This document shows positions 1-9,256 of a DNA stretch of 64,000 bases, one piece after another (position 1 is the stretch's first letter; each line of letters begins with the position of its first letter). The stretch comes from Mammaliicoccus lentus (GTDB lineage: Bacteria; Bacillota; Bacilli; Staphylococcales; Staphylococcaceae), in the NCBI RefSeq assembly GCF_002902755.1, contig NZ_PPRS01000003.1:115547-179546 (forward strand), given 5' to 3'. A program made the position numbers and the translations under genes. The notes beneath the pieces were generated by a model. That model was not told where the DNA came from, did not search any database, and saw nothing but the letters and a program-made list of their open reading frames with translations.

Positions 1-78
1 AATGATGTAAAAACAGTGCATAAATAAATAATTACTTACTTGCAAATATCAAGCATCACTCCTTTCAATGTAAAAAGA

Positions 79-879
79 CTATATTGCTAAAGTTTGAATT
101 TCTTCTGCTTCAATATATTCATTATCAAAGTAAACACAAATGCGTTGTCCATTGATCTCTTCGATTTTAATATCTAAATCATATATACCACTTAGAACAG
201 GTTCTTCTATTACATCATCTTTAGATCCTGCTATTTCTACTTTACCTTCTTTTATGGCAATGATTCTATCTGAATAACAAGAAGCGAAATTGATATCGTG
301 AATCACGAGTACAATCGTTTTATTCATTTCTTTTACAAGTCTTCTTAATATCTTCATAATTTGAACGGAATGTTTCATATCTAGGTTATTTAATGGTTCA
401 TCAAGTAAAATGTAATCAGTATCTTGAGCGATTGTCATTGCAATATAAGCACGTTGTCTTTGCCCGCCTGATAATTCACCTAAATATTTGCCTTGTATTT
501 CTGTTAAACCTAAATACTCTAAAGCTTTATCAATCATTTTATGATCTTCTTTTTTCAATTTTCCTTTTGAATATGGGAAACGCCCGAAACTTACTAATTG
601 TCTAACTGTGATTTTCAACTCTGTATGGTTTGTTTGTTTTAAAATAGATAGTTTTTTCGCCAAATCATTACTTTTCATTGAAGATATATCATGGTTATCT
701 ATTTTTATACTTCCGTTATCTTTTTCAATTAATCTACTAACCATTGCTAATACAGTACTTTTACCTGCACCATTAGGTCCTATAAATGATGTGATTTTTC
801 CTCTTTCTATTTCGATGTCCACTTCGTCTACGACTTTATTGTTTTGATAAGCTTTCGTTAATCCTTCTACTTTTATCAT
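79..879 (-). CDS. sstC: Iron-siderophore ABC transporter ATPase SstC
   Basis: ATPase subunit (266 aa) of an iron-siderophore importer of the FecCD/FepC type. Visible are Walker A GPNGAGKST (residues 34-42), the ABC signature LSGGQ (136-140) and Walker B LLDEP (around 158-162). It is the third gene of an operon with two permeases upstream; its start overlaps the end of the preceding permease gene by 4 bases. The upstream Fur box implies iron repression. In S. aureus the order is sstA-sstB-sstC-sstD, so the substrate-binding lipoprotein would lie beyond the left edge of the window. The family assignment is secure; the catechol-siderophore substrate is inferred from the S. aureus Sst system. Confidence 0.88.
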   Translation of the reverse strand: MIKVEGLTKAYQNNKVVDEVDIEIERGKITSFIGPNGAGKSTVLAMVSRLIEKDNGSIKIDNHDISSMKSNDLAKKLSILKQTNHTELKITVRQLVSFGRFPYSKGKLKKEDHKMIDKALEYLGLTEIQGKYLGELSGGQRQRAYIAMTIAQDTDYILLDEPLNNLDMKHSVQIMKILRRLVKEMNKTIVLVIHDINFASCYSDRIIAIKEGKVEIAGSKDDVIEEPVLSGIYDLDIKIEEINGQRICVYFDNEYIEAEEIQTLAI

Positions 880-1841
880 GTTACATTACGCTCCTTTAAT
901 ATTAAGAATATAAAGTAAATGCCGCCTATAAAGTTGATCATAATGCTAATTTCAGTGTTGCCTTCAAATAAATGTTCAACTACCCATTGGCCTAAAAATA
1001 AACTAATCCAACTAATTAAAATAGCTGTTGGTAGTATATATTTATGTTCAAACCTTTTTATAAATTCATGAGCCAAGTTCACTACAAGTAAACCTAAAAA
1101 TGTAATAGGTCCGACTAATGCTGTAGAAACTGTAACAAGTAATGCTACCATTACCATCAACCATCTTGTAACTTGTGTATAATTGACCCCTAGGTTGATT
1201 GCTTGGTCTCTACCTAATGAAAGTACATCTAAATATGGTTTAATAAAGAACGCAATGATAATCATTATGATTAATACAACGCCGGATATTAAAAGTATGC
1301 CTTCATTAATTGCATTAAAACTTGCGAACATTGCACTTTGAATAGATAAGAACTCTTCTGGATCTATCATCATCTCTATAAAACTGGATAAACTTGAGAA
1401 GAATGTCCCAAATACAATACCTAATAATAAAATGAAAAACACATTTTGATCTTTAGACCTAAATAATATTTGGAATAAGAATAAACTGAATATAATCATA
1501 CCGACTAAAGTCACTAAGAAATTTAAATGGTTATTCAAAACAATTGTTGAAGTAGAACCAAAGAAAAATATTAATGAAGTTTTTATAAACATATAAACAG
1601 CATCTAAACCAATAATAGAAGGTGTCAAAATTCTATTGTTTGTAATTGTTTGGAAAATAACTGTTGATACTGCAATACTTGCGCCAACTAATAACATCGC
1701 GATTGTCTTTCTTACACGACTTGTTAATTGGTATTCTAAAATCTTTGGATTGATGTTATAGAACAAATACAACGCTGCTATTAAAATAGTTATAATGGAT
1801 AAAAGGATGAGTTTCTGTACTGGTGTTAATTTCTTAAGCAT
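876..1841 (-). CDS. sstB: Iron-siderophore ABC transporter permease SstB
   Basis: FecCD-family membrane permease (321 aa), almost entirely hydrophobic with about nine to ten predicted membrane segments. It has the family's GPITFLGLLVVNLAHEF stretch near the C-terminus, which contacts the ATPase. It overlaps the upstream permease gene by 8 bases and the downstream ATPase gene by 4, indicating translational coupling. It should heterodimerise with the neighbouring permease to form the translocation pore of a Sst-type ferric siderophore importer. The A/B naming follows S. aureus gene order and is less certain than the family. Confidence 0.85.
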   Translation of the reverse strand: MLKKLTPVQKLILLSIITILIAALYLFYNINPKILEYQLTSRVRKTIAMLLVGASIAVSTVIFQTITNNRILTPSIIGLDAVYMFIKTSLIFFFGSTSTIVLNNHLNFLVTLVGMIIFSLFLFQILFRSKDQNVFFILLLGIVFGTFFSSLSSFIEMMIDPEEFLSIQSAMFASFNAINEGILLISGVVLIIMIIIAFFIKPYLDVLSLGRDQAINLGVNYTQVTRWLMVMVALLVTVSTALVGPITFLGLLVVNLAHEFIKRFEHKYILPTAILISWISLFLGQWVVEHLFEGNTEISIMINFIGGIYFIFLILKERNVT

Positions 1842-2802
1842 TTTTCGAACGTCCTTTCATCAATAAAACTATGAAAATAAAGCTACCAATTACACCGATT
1901 GTTAAACCAATTGTAATTTCGTATGGGAATATAATCAGTCTTCCTAAAATGTCGCATATCATAACAAACAACGCGCCTAAGATTGCAGTGTGCGGTAAAG
2001 CATTTTTAAGATGATCACCTCTGAATATTGAAATTAAGTTCGGTATAATTAACCCTAAGAAAGGCATCATTCCTACTGTTACCACAACTAGTGCTGTAAT
2101 GATAGATGCAATGATTAAACCAATATTAACTATTCTATGGTAATTTAATCCTAAGTTGACACTGAAGTCCTTTCCCATACCTGCAATCGTAAATTTGTTG
2201 GCAAAAATATACGCAATTATCAATAAAGGAATACTTATGTATAAAATTTCGTATCTCCCACTAGTAATGATAGAAAAGTTACCTTGCATAAAGTTCCCTA
2301 TGCTTTGAACAGCGTTTGTTCTTAAAGCAACAAAGGTTGAAAAACTAGAAACAATGTTACCAAGCATTATCCCTACAAGTGGTATAAAAATAACATCTTT
2401 GAATTGAATTCTTTGTAGGATTTGCATGAATAACATTGTTCCAAATAAACTTAGTAATGTTGCGAATAAAAGTTTAAATAATATATTCGTGTCTGGAAAT
2501 AGTATCAGTGAAATTAAAACACCTAACTTTGCCCAATCCATCGTGCCTGCTGTTGTTGGAGAAACAAATTTATTTCTCGTTAACTGTTGCATAATCAGAC
2601 CGCATATTGCTAAACAACTTCCTGAAATAATAATACTAACCGTTCTAGGAATTCTACTAGATACTAGTATATTTTTCTGTTCATCTGTAAGACTTAATAT
2701 TTGTAAAGGTCTCACTTCTGAAACACCAATAAATATTGAGAAGAATGTTGCGATAACTAATAATACAATCAATACATCTAAACGCATTAAAAACTTTCCC
2801 AT
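1834..2802 (-). CDS. sstA: Iron-siderophore ABC transporter permease SstA
   Basis: First gene of the operon; FecCD-type permease (322 aa). Recognisable family segments are SSRIPRTVSIIISGSCLAICG near residues 49-69 and GMMPFLGLIIPNLISIF in the C-terminal third. About nine to ten hydrophobic segments are predicted. The start is preceded at the expected distance by a purine-rich ribosome site (GAAGTAGGGTG). A near-perfect 19-bp Fur box lies about 25 bases upstream of the start codon, so transcription should be derepressed in iron starvation. Confidence 0.85.
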   Translation of the reverse strand: MGKFLMRLDVLIVLLVIATFFSIFIGVSEVRPLQILSLTDEQKNILVSSRIPRTVSIIISGSCLAICGLIMQQLTRNKFVSPTTAGTMDWAKLGVLISLILFPDTNILFKLLFATLLSLFGTMLFMQILQRIQFKDVIFIPLVGIMLGNIVSSFSTFVALRTNAVQSIGNFMQGNFSIITSGRYEILYISIPLLIIAYIFANKFTIAGMGKDFSVNLGLNYHRIVNIGLIIASIITALVVVTVGMMPFLGLIIPNLISIFRGDHLKNALPHTAILGALFVMICDILGRLIIFPYEITIGLTIGVIGSFIFIVLLMKGRSKNA

Positions 2803-2825
2803 GATACACCCTACTTCTCTTAGTT

Positions 2826-2844
2826 GATAACGATTATCATTATC
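2826..2844 (-). promoter_or_regulatory. Fur box of the sst operon
   Basis: GATAACGATTATCATTATC matches the classical 19-bp Fur box GATAATGATWATCATTATC with one substitution. It lies between the sstA start and its upstream terminator region, where repressor binding would block the operon promoter. Confidence 0.85.
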
Positions 2845-2887
2845 TTTATTGTAATGAATATTCAGTTAAAATGCAATGCTATTTAAA

Positions 2888-2922
2888 AAAAGAGTAATGA
2901 AATTAAATTTCATTACTCTTTT
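2888..2922 (-). terminator. Bidirectional Rho-independent terminator
   Basis: A perfect 16-bp stem (AAAAGAGTAATGAAAT / ATTTCATTACTCTTTT) with a 3-base loop. T-runs flank it on both strands. It sits directly after the stop of the YtkA-like lipoprotein gene and isolates it from the sst promoter. Confidence 0.8.
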
Positions 2923-2926
2923 ATAA

Positions 2927-3358
2927 TTATTTTATATTAATATCTTTATTCGGCATTGTATGTTGATCACGTGCTGTGACATGACTTGTGATATTATAAG
3001 TACCTTCTTCATCGAATTTATACTTTAAAGTATATTTCCCGTCTTTATTTTCTTTCACTTTTTTCATTTCAGAATTCTTTTTGTCGCCATCTTTTATGAT
3101 TTCAAACATTACTTCATCAGCGTCTTTTACTTTTTCTTTCCCTAATGTAACTTCAGCAGATAAATCTACTTCTTCCCCTTTTTTCGCTTCTTCTGGTACA
3201 TCTAGCTTAACTTCTAAAGCTTGAGGTTTATCAGATGAATCATGATCTGACTGCTTATGTTCTGAATGATTTTCTTCTTTTTCTTTATTATCATTACCAC
3301 AAGCAGCTAATACAGAAATAATTAACAATGATAAAAGACCCAGTAAAACTCTTTTCAT
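2927..3358 (-). CDS. YtkA/FixH-like lipoprotein
   Basis: Predicted secreted lipoprotein of about 143 aa. The chosen start (MKRVLLGLLSLL) gives a proper type II signal peptide with lipobox LAAC, Cys20; an upstream in-frame ATG would put extra charged residues before it, and AAAGGTGGG sits correctly before the chosen ATG. After a His/Asp/Lys-rich linker (HSEHKQSDHDSSD) comes one immunoglobulin-like domain typical of YtkA-like proteins (PF13115 type), with conserved motifs around GKYTLKYKFDEEGTYNITSHV. The function of such proteins is not established; the His-rich linker hints at metal contact, which is inference. It is a single-gene unit with terminators on either side. Confidence 0.75.
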   Translation of the reverse strand: MKRVLLGLLSLLIISVLAACGNDNKEKEENHSEHKQSDHDSSDKPQALEVKLDVPEEAKKGEEVDLSAEVTLGKEKVKDADEVMFEIIKDGDKKNSEMKKVKENKDGKYTLKYKFDEEGTYNITSHVTARDQHTMPNKDINIK

Positions 3359-3535
3359 ATGTAACCCACCTTTTTTAAATTCTATTCTCATTATATCTAA
3401 TTAAGTAAATGTAAAATGCTCAAATATTGAAAAATATGTTAACTTTTCTATTCAAAAGCTAAAATAACACTTTTATATACTTTCATTTTATATGTTTTCA
3501 CCTTAAATAAAAAGGTCTTATAAAGTATAGGATAC

Positions 3536-3576
3536 AAAAAACTGCCACTAAAGTTTTGCACTTTGCGACAGTTTTA
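3536..3576 (-). terminator. Terminator after nrdF
   Basis: Imperfect hairpin, on the minus strand AAAACTG...CAAAG, loop, CTTT...CAGTTTTTTG, followed by a T-run. It lies about 35 bases past the nrdF stop codon and would end the nrdIEF transcript. Confidence 0.6.
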
Positions 3577-3611
3577 AGAAAGTAATAATTACTTTTATTT
3601 AATTATTGTTT

Positions 3612-4583
3612 TTAGTTTTCATCGAAAATAAAATCTTCATCTGTTAAAGGTTCAACATTTAGTGCTAATACATATCCATCACCTTTAACGCTGAAAAAGT
3701 CATGGTTCTTAGTGCTTGTATCTAAAGCATTTTCGATAATAGGGTTGAATGATTTTTCTTCATAATACGGTTCGAAACCTAAGTTAGCTAACGCTTTATT
3801 CGCATTATATGCAACGTAATTCATAACGTCCTCTGTTAACCCAATTTCATCATAAAGCATTTTTGTATATTCATACTCATTTTTGAACAATAGCTCTAGC
3901 ATGCGGTACATTTCTGTATCTGCCTTTAATTTCTCATCTTCAGTTAATTCATTTCTTAAACTTTGTGCATCTAAACCAGTAAATACACCATGAATAGATT
4001 CATCAAGTAATATTTTACGAATAATTTCTCCAGAAGTTGTCATGCGACCTTGTCCTGCTAAATATAATGGATAATAGAATCCTGAGTAGAATAAGAAAGT
4101 CTCAAGGAACACACTCGCTACGCGAGCCATATATTGATCATATACTGACGCGTCTTTAGACCATAATTTATGATAATTGCTCAAAATGATATCTGATTTA
4201 TATTTTAAATGTGGTTCTTCTACTACCCACTTATCTAGTAATTCATTCGTTTCACTGGATGGTAATAATGTTGTGAAAATATGAGAATAACTTTTCGCAT
4301 GAATTTGCTCCATCATACCCATAAATGAGTAAACTGCTTTTTTACGTAAATCTTTAGTGTGCATCATAATAAGCGGCATGCCGTCGTCAGCTTGATGTGT
4401 ATCTAAGCCTGTTAATCCAGCCAATGCTTTCTTAAATGCATTCTTTTCAGGTTCTGTTAAAGTTTCCCAACTTGCAATATCTTTAGAAACTTTAAATTCT
4501 GTTTCTACCCACATTTGGGAAATGTTTTGACGCCAAAACATGTTTGTCATATCTTCTTGTGTATTCCAATTTACTGCCTTCAT
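3612..4583 (-). CDS. nrdF: Class Ib ribonucleotide reductase beta subunit NrdF
   Basis: Small subunit (323 aa) of aerobic ribonucleotide reductase; it holds the dimetal (Mn or Fe) centre and tyrosyl radical that starts nucleotide reduction on NrdE. Metal-ligand motifs are visible: MEQIHAKSYS (Glu92, His95) with candidate radical Tyr99, the DTHQADDGMP segment (61-70), and LLDESIHG later. The length is normal for NrdF. Its ATG follows AGGAGATCTAAC. It is the last gene of nrdI-nrdE-nrdF, 27 bases after nrdE, with a terminator behind it. Confidence 0.95.
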   Translation of the reverse strand: MKAVNWNTQEDMTNMFWRQNISQMWVETEFKVSKDIASWETLTEPEKNAFKKALAGLTGLDTHQADDGMPLIMMHTKDLRKKAVYSFMGMMEQIHAKSYSHIFTTLLPSSETNELLDKWVVEEPHLKYKSDIILSNYHKLWSKDASVYDQYMARVASVFLETFLFYSGFYYPLYLAGQGRMTTSGEIIRKILLDESIHGVFTGLDAQSLRNELTEDEKLKADTEMYRMLELLFKNEYEYTKMLYDEIGLTEDVMNYVAYNANKALANLGFEPYYEEKSFNPIIENALDTSTKNHDFFSVKGDGYVLALNVEPLTDEDFIFDEN

Positions 4584-4610
4584 GTTAGATCTCCTATCTT
4601 ATTAAAATGA

Positions 4611-6716
4611 TTAAATTGAACAACTTGTACATTCTTCAACGCTTAATAATTTGTTACGAGTATAATAAAGTGATTTTAATCCTTTATGATGTGCATATAC
4701 ATATAGTCTTGAAAGTTCACGTGTTGAAATTTCAGAATTTACATATAAGATTGTTGAAATACCTTGGTCTACGTGTTGTTGAATCGTCGCAATTAAATCA
4801 ATTAATTTCATTTGATCTATGTTAAATGCTGATTTGTAATACCACATTGTTTCTGGTGATAAGAATGGCATAGGGTAAAATGTTTCTGAGTTACCATATG
4901 TTCTTCTTTCAATTTGGTCAACGATTGGCATAACAGAACTTGTAGCATTTTGAACATAAGAAATACTTTGTGTTGGTGCTATAGCAAGTCTGTATGCATG
5001 GTAAAGACCGTTTTCTTTAACTTTTTCAGCTAAAGCTTTCCAATCTTCTGCAGTTGGAATATCTAATCCTTCAAATAAATCTGCTACATTATCAAATTGC
5101 GGTTTAATATCTTCTTGTGTATACTTCTCGAAATATTTTCCTGAAGCGTAATCCGATTTATCAAAATCAACGTAAGTTTCTTGTCTTTCTTTCGCTATTT
5201 CCATTGAACGCTCTATAGAATAATAGTTCATCATCATAAAGAATACATTTGCAAAGTCTTTAGCTTGTTCTGATTCATAGCCGATTTTATTTTTTGCTAA
5301 ATATCCATGTAAGTCCATTACGCCTAAACCTACTGAGTGTAATTCATTATTTGCTTTTCTAACACCCGGAGCATTTTTGATTTCAGTGTCATCTGACACA
5401 ACTGTTAATGCATCCATACCTGTATGAACAGAATCTCTGAATTTTTTAGATTCCATAACATTTACAATATTCAATGAACCTAAGTTACAAGAAATATCAC
5501 GTTTAATTTCATCTTCTGTTCCATAGTCATTAATAACTGAAGTTTCTTGCAGTTGGAAGATTTCAGTACATAGGTTACTCATTTTAATTTGGCCAATATC
5601 AGAGTTCGGATGAACTTTGTTTGCATTGTCTTTAAACATTAAATAAGGATAACCTGATTGTAATTGTGTTTGTGCAATTGTATTTAACATTTCACGTGCA
5701 TCTTTAGCTTTCTTGATGATGTTAGGGTTTGCTACTAGCTCATCGTAATACTCGTCTAAGTTAATATCATCTAATGTTTTACCGTACTCACGTTCAACCG
5801 TGTGTGGTGCAAACATGTAAAAGTCTTTACCTTCTTTTGCTAAATCGAAGAATTTAGAAGGAACAATCAATCCAGTTGAGATAGTTGAAAGTCTAATATC
5901 TTCGTCTGCGTTTACTTTTTTAGTATCTAAGAATTCAAGAACATCATAGTGGAAAATGTTTAAATATACTGCGCCTGCGCCAGGTCTTTGACCAAGTTGA
6001 TCTGCATAACTAAATCCACCTTCTAATGATTTAGCAACTGGTAGTACGCCTTTAGCTACACCTTTAATACCTTTAATCGCTTCGCCACGTGCACGAAGTT
6101 TCGATAAGTTGATTGCAACTCCTCCGCCAATTTTACTTAATTGTTTCGCTGTTGAATCAATAAAGTTAATAGAGTTTAAGCTATCATCTACTTCTAATAG
6201 GAAACAACTCACTAATTCACCTCGTCTTGCTCTACCCGCGTTTAAGAAAGTAGGTGTTGCTGGTTGAATTCGTTGTTCAATCATTCCTTCAATAAATTGT
6301 TTCGCTTGTGCTACGTTTCCTTTAGCTAAATACAATGAAACAATAATAACGTGTTCTTTATATGTTTCTAAATACTGAGATTTATCATTAGTCTTTAAGG
6401 CATAATCTTTAAAGAATTTACTTGCTGACATGTAACTTGCAAACTGAAAAGGAATAGAATCTGCAAATTCATTTATTTCTTCTAAATCCGCTTCACTATA
6501 CTCTTTGAATAAATCATAATAGAAATCTTGATCAACCAAAGCATGTAAACGTTCAATTGGAGTACCAAATTGAATTGTTTTTTCTTTTACTTCTTCTAAA
6601 TAAACTTCTAATGCTTCTTGGTCTTTCTCAATATCAAAGAAACCATCTTCTCTACGCTTAGTCACTTTATTATTTAATTCGATATGATTATAATTCTGTT
6701 TGTTTATCATTTTCAT
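4611..6716 (-). CDS. nrdE: Class Ib ribonucleotide reductase alpha subunit NrdE
   Basis: Catalytic subunit (about 701 aa) that reduces ribonucleoside diphosphates to deoxy forms in the cytoplasm. It is very close to S. aureus NrdE over its whole length: [43 protein letters not shown], and the C-terminal redox tail ending EECTSCSI. The start chosen is the ATG nine bases after AAAGGTGG; an in-frame ATG further upstream has no ribosome site. It overlaps the end of nrdI by 29 bases, consistent with translational coupling. Like class Ib enzymes it lacks a long N-terminal ATP cone. Confidence 0.95.
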   Translation of the reverse strand: MKMINKQNYNHIELNNKVTKRREDGFFDIEKDQEALEVYLEEVKEKTIQFGTPIERLHALVDQDFYYDLFKEYSEADLEEINEFADSIPFQFASYMSASKFFKDYALKTNDKSQYLETYKEHVIIVSLYLAKGNVAQAKQFIEGMIEQRIQPATPTFLNAGRARRGELVSCFLLEVDDSLNSINFIDSTAKQLSKIGGGVAINLSKLRARGEAIKGIKGVAKGVLPVAKSLEGGFSYADQLGQRPGAGAVYLNIFHYDVLEFLDTKKVNADEDIRLSTISTGLIVPSKFFDLAKEGKDFYMFAPHTVEREYGKTLDDINLDEYYDELVANPNIIKKAKDAREMLNTIAQTQLQSGYPYLMFKDNANKVHPNSDIGQIKMSNLCTEIFQLQETSVINDYGTEDEIKRDISCNLGSLNIVNVMESKKFRDSVHTGMDALTVVSDDTEIKNAPGVRKANNELHSVGLGVMDLHGYLAKNKIGYESEQAKDFANVFFMMMNYYSIERSMEIAKERQETYVDFDKSDYASGKYFEKYTQEDIKPQFDNVADLFEGLDIPTAEDWKALAEKVKENGLYHAYRLAIAPTQSISYVQNATSSVMPIVDQIERRTYGNSETFYPMPFLSPETMWYYKSAFNIDQMKLIDLIATIQQHVDQGISTILYVNSEISTRELSRLYVYAHHKGLKSLYYTRNKLLSVEECTSCSI

Positions 6717-7077
6717 AAAGATTAACCACCTTTTCTCTAAATTCATCTGCTATTTCCTGATTACCATGAAGTTCAAACTTCATTAATAAAGGGACATTAT
6801 AATTATTCGCAATTTCCTCACTCGCTTTTGCAAAATTATTGCCCCAGTTTCTATTTCCACTGCCAGCTACCGCTTTAAGATTTTTATGATTTATATCTAA
6901 AAATGCTTGGACGGGGTCAGGTACTTGGCCAAACCCAATTGTACCTGTGACAATTATAAATGGTTCATTTATTTCTTCTGTCTTGTTTGCTTCAGTGAGA
7001 GCCATCGTATTCGATAATCCTGCTCTTTGAATAAATCGTCTAACATTACCTGTTAAAGAAAAATAAATTATCTTCAT
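6688..7077 (-). CDS. nrdI: Flavodoxin-like NrdI, class Ib RNR activator
   Basis: Small flavodoxin (129 aa) that supplies oxidant for assembling the Mn-tyrosyl radical of NrdF. The N-terminal phosphate loop SLTGNVRRF (residues 7-15) and the [11 protein letters not shown] segment near the isoalloxazine site are typical of NrdI. First gene of the operon, start preceded by GCAGGTG. Paired NrdR-like boxes lie 105-150 bases upstream. Confidence 0.93.
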   Translation of the reverse strand: MKIIYFSLTGNVRRFIQRAGLSNTMALTEANKTEEINEPFIIVTGTIGFGQVPDPVQAFLDINHKNLKAVAGSGNRNWGNNFAKASEEIANNYNVPLLMKFELHGNQEIADEFREKVVNLYENDKQTEL

Positions 7078-7450
7078 ACACTATCACCTGCCATATGTAT
7101 ATACTTTGTGTTTACGAATTTTTATAAATTAAAAACATAAATTTTTACATAGTTTATAACTTTTTATTCTAAATGCGCAAAACACAAGATATAGTGTTAA
7201 CTTTTGTTAGTACATACTATATTATGTGATTTATTATAACATTAACGACGAGCCATAACACTCATAATACCTTAAATTTTTATAAAAAATAGGGTTGACT
7301 TTATCGATATGTCACACAAGTGTTGTTATATCAACATTTGAAAATTTCTTTATTTTACTTTCATAAATTTTAAAAATTAGAATTCCATATACTTTGTAAA
7401 GTGAGTTATGATAATATATGTTCATTGATAAAAAATGGAAGGTGTATAAA
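7078..7450. other. Divergent intergenic region nrdI / DMT transporter
   Basis: A 373-base AT-rich spacer between divergent genes. It carries the NrdR-like boxes on the nrd side. On the transporter side I see only a TATA-rich stretch around 7405-7420 and the ribosome site GGAAGGTG before 7451. No convincing small gene was seen. Confidence 0.5.
7182..7227 (-). promoter_or_regulatory. Two NrdR-box-like palindromes upstream of nrdI
   Basis: ACACAAGATATAGTGT (7182-7197) matches the NrdR consensus acaCwAtATaTwGtgt at all but one position. ACATACTATATTATGT (7212-7227) is a weaker second copy. The 30-base spacing between their starts is about three helical turns, as expected for paired NrdR sites that repress nrd operons when dATP is high. 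Confidence 0.7.
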
Positions 7451-8335
7451 ATGAATTCTACAATAAAAGGTATTCTTGCTATACTTATATCTTCTATTGG
7501 ATTTAGCTTAATGGCTGTTTTCTTCAGATTGTCTGGGGATTTACCGGTTTTCCAAAAATCATTATTCAGAAATCTAGTAGCCATGCTTGTTCCAATATAT
7601 ATTGCTTATAAAGCACGAGTATCATTTTTCGGCAAATTAGAAAACCAACCATTGTTAATTTTAAGATCCTCTTTAGGACTCATTGGTGTTTTGCTAAATA
7701 TTTATGCCATAGACCATATGGTACTAAGTGACGCAGACATGTTAATGAAATTAAATCCATTTTGGACTATTATTCTATGTGCGCTATTTCTAAATGAACG
7801 CGCTAGAAAATACCAAGTTATTGCAATGATTGTCGCAATAGCAGGTGCAATTTTCATTATCAAGCCATCATTTAATTCAGATATGACACCAGCGATTATT
7901 GGTCTATTATCAGGATTATTTGCTGCAGGTGCCTATACTTGTCTGAGACCTCTAGGTAAACGTGAAAAAGCTTATACAACTGTATTCTATTTTTCATTTT
8001 TCTCTACAGTAGTACTTATACCTTTTGTTATTTTCACGTATGAACCAATGAGCATAACACAAGTAATCATATTATTGTTATCTGGTGTTTTTGCTACTGT
8101 TGGTCAGTTCGGAATAACGATAGCTTATAGTTACGCTGCTGCTAAAGATATTTCAATCTTTGTATACGCGTCAGTTGTATTTAGTGCATTACTAGGTTTT
8201 ATAATTTTCAAAGAGTCACCTGACTTATTAAGTTACCTTGGCTATATCATTATATTCCTTGCTGGGTATTATATGTTCAAAAAAGCTCAAAGAAATCCAA
8301 AACCGGAAGAATCAATAGAAAAAGGAGAATCATAA
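7451..8335 (+). CDS. DMT (EamA) family transporter, coupled to queF
   Basis: Ten-segment membrane transporter (294 aa) made of two EamA repeats, seen as two similar halves of five hydrophobic helices each. The family's DADMLMKLNPFWTIILCALFLNE segment ends the first half. The start is the ATG after GGAAGGTGTATAAA; an upstream ATG at 7418 has no ribosome site. Only three bases separate it from queF, whose ribosome site AAAGGAG lies inside this gene's 3' end. The tight linkage makes a queuosine-precursor (preQ0/preQ1 or queuine) substrate plausible, but this is inference; the family carries many solutes. Confidence 0.85.
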   Translation: MNSTIKGILAILISSIGFSLMAVFFRLSGDLPVFQKSLFRNLVAMLVPIYIAYKARVSFFGKLENQPLLILRSSLGLIGVLLNIYAIDHMVLSDADMLMKLNPFWTIILCALFLNERARKYQVIAMIVAIAGAIFIIKPSFNSDMTPAIIGLLSGLFAAGAYTCLRPLGKREKAYTTVFYFSFFSTVVLIPFVIFTYEPMSITQVIILLLSGVFATVGQFGITIAYSYAAAKDISIFVYASVVFSALLGFIIFKESPDLLSYLGYIIIFLAGYYMFKKAQRNPKPEESIEKGES

Positions 8336-8338
8336 ACA

Positions 8339-8839
8339 ATGTCAGAAGGCAGAAAAAAAGAAGATTTAAAAGATATAACATTATTAGGAAACCAAAACAA
8401 TCAATATTATGACCAATATAATCCAGAAGTTCTAGAAGTGTTTGATAATAAACACCAAGGCAGAGATTATTTTGTTAAATTTAACTGTCCTGAGTTCACA
8501 TCATTGTGCCCTATTACAGGACAACCTGATTTTGCTGCAATTTATATCTCATATATACCAAATGTAAAAATGGTAGAATCTAAATCTTTAAAACTCTACT
8601 TATTTAGTTTTAGAAATCATGGGGATTTCCATGAAGATTGTATGAATGTTATCATGAATGACTTGATTGAATTAATGGATCCACATTATATAGAAGTTTT
8701 AGGTAAATTCACACCAAGAGGCGGTATTTCAATTGACCCATATACTAATTATGGTCGCCCAGGTACAAAGTATGAAGAAATGGCTGAATATCGTATGATG
8801 AATCATGACTTATATCCTGAAAACATCGATAATAGATAA
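8339..8839 (+). CDS. queF: NADPH-dependent preQ0 reductase QueF
   Basis: Reduces the nitrile 7-cyano-7-deazaguanine (preQ0) to preQ1 in queuosine synthesis. The 166-aa protein is the short unimodular QueF form with the tunnel-fold. The nucleophilic Cys57 lies in [12 protein letters not shown] (residues 54-65), and the substrate-recognition Glu lies in [23 protein letters not shown]. The genes making preQ0 (queCDE) lie about 20 kb away in the same window; queF is instead paired with the DMT transporter gene upstream. Confidence 0.95.
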   Translation: MSEGRKKEDLKDITLLGNQNNQYYDQYNPEVLEVFDNKHQGRDYFVKFNCPEFTSLCPITGQPDFAAIYISYIPNVKMVESKSLKLYLFSFRNHGDFHEDCMNVIMNDLIELMDPHYIEVLGKFTPRGGISIDPYTNYGRPGTKYEEMAEYRMMNHDLYPENIDNR

Positions 8840-8864
8840 CAGACCATAATTCCAATATATAGTA

Positions 8865-8940
8865 GAAATTGAGACATTAGCCTCAATTTCTCAAAAACAA
8901 ACGCCCAATCCGCTAGTTAAATACGGATTAGGCGTTTGTT
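8865..8940 (+). terminator. Two hairpins ending the transporter-queF unit
   Basis: First, a perfect 9-bp stem GAAATTGAG / CTCAATTTC (8865-8890) without a T-run. Second, a long stem ACAAACGCCCAATCCG / CGGATTAGGCGTTTGT (8897-8939), one mismatch, followed by TTATATTTTAA. The second is the likely Rho-independent terminator of queF. Confidence 0.7.
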
Positions 8941-9256
8941 ATATTTTAATTTATAGCCATTGCTTAATATAAGCGCTTCTATAGCCTCTCAAGTATGAAT
9001 ATGCACTTTTTTCACCTTTCTATGCAATTCAGCATATTTTTAGACGTTATAAAGAAAACGCTTACAATATTTTTAACTTTTTCCCTTTCTTTATAAAGCC
9101 TGAAATGAAAGGGTTTAATTATTTTAAATAGTCATTATTGTATGAATATTATCAATATTTATCTTGTATTTTTATTAGCAAACGATTACAATTTAATATG
9201 TGCTATTTTTAAGTACAACACAATTTAATATAGTTTATAATGAGGGGAATTAAAAA
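8941..9256 (+). promoter_or_regulatory. Upstream region of the first POT transporter with two cre-like sites
   Basis: A 316-base non-coding leader. It holds cre-like AAGAAAACGCTTACA (9052-9066) and TAGCAAACGATTACA (9176-9190), each differing from WTGNAANCGNWNNCW only at the second position. There is also an inverted repeat CCCTTTC / GAAAGGG around 9084-9115 and a palindromic AAGCGCTT near 8970. This suggests CcpA control of peptide uptake. The ribosome site GAGGGGAATT precedes 9257. Confidence 0.55.

Noticed and set aside
1..78. Possible start of a further sst gene after AAAGGAGTG near position 58-68
   Set aside because: The ATG and TTG after that ribosome-like site run into stops within seven codons; no protein start is supportable inside the window.
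7312..7584. 90-codon ORF opposite the DMT transporter start
   Set aside because: It overlaps the transporter's 5' end and has a low-complexity, non-protein-like composition.
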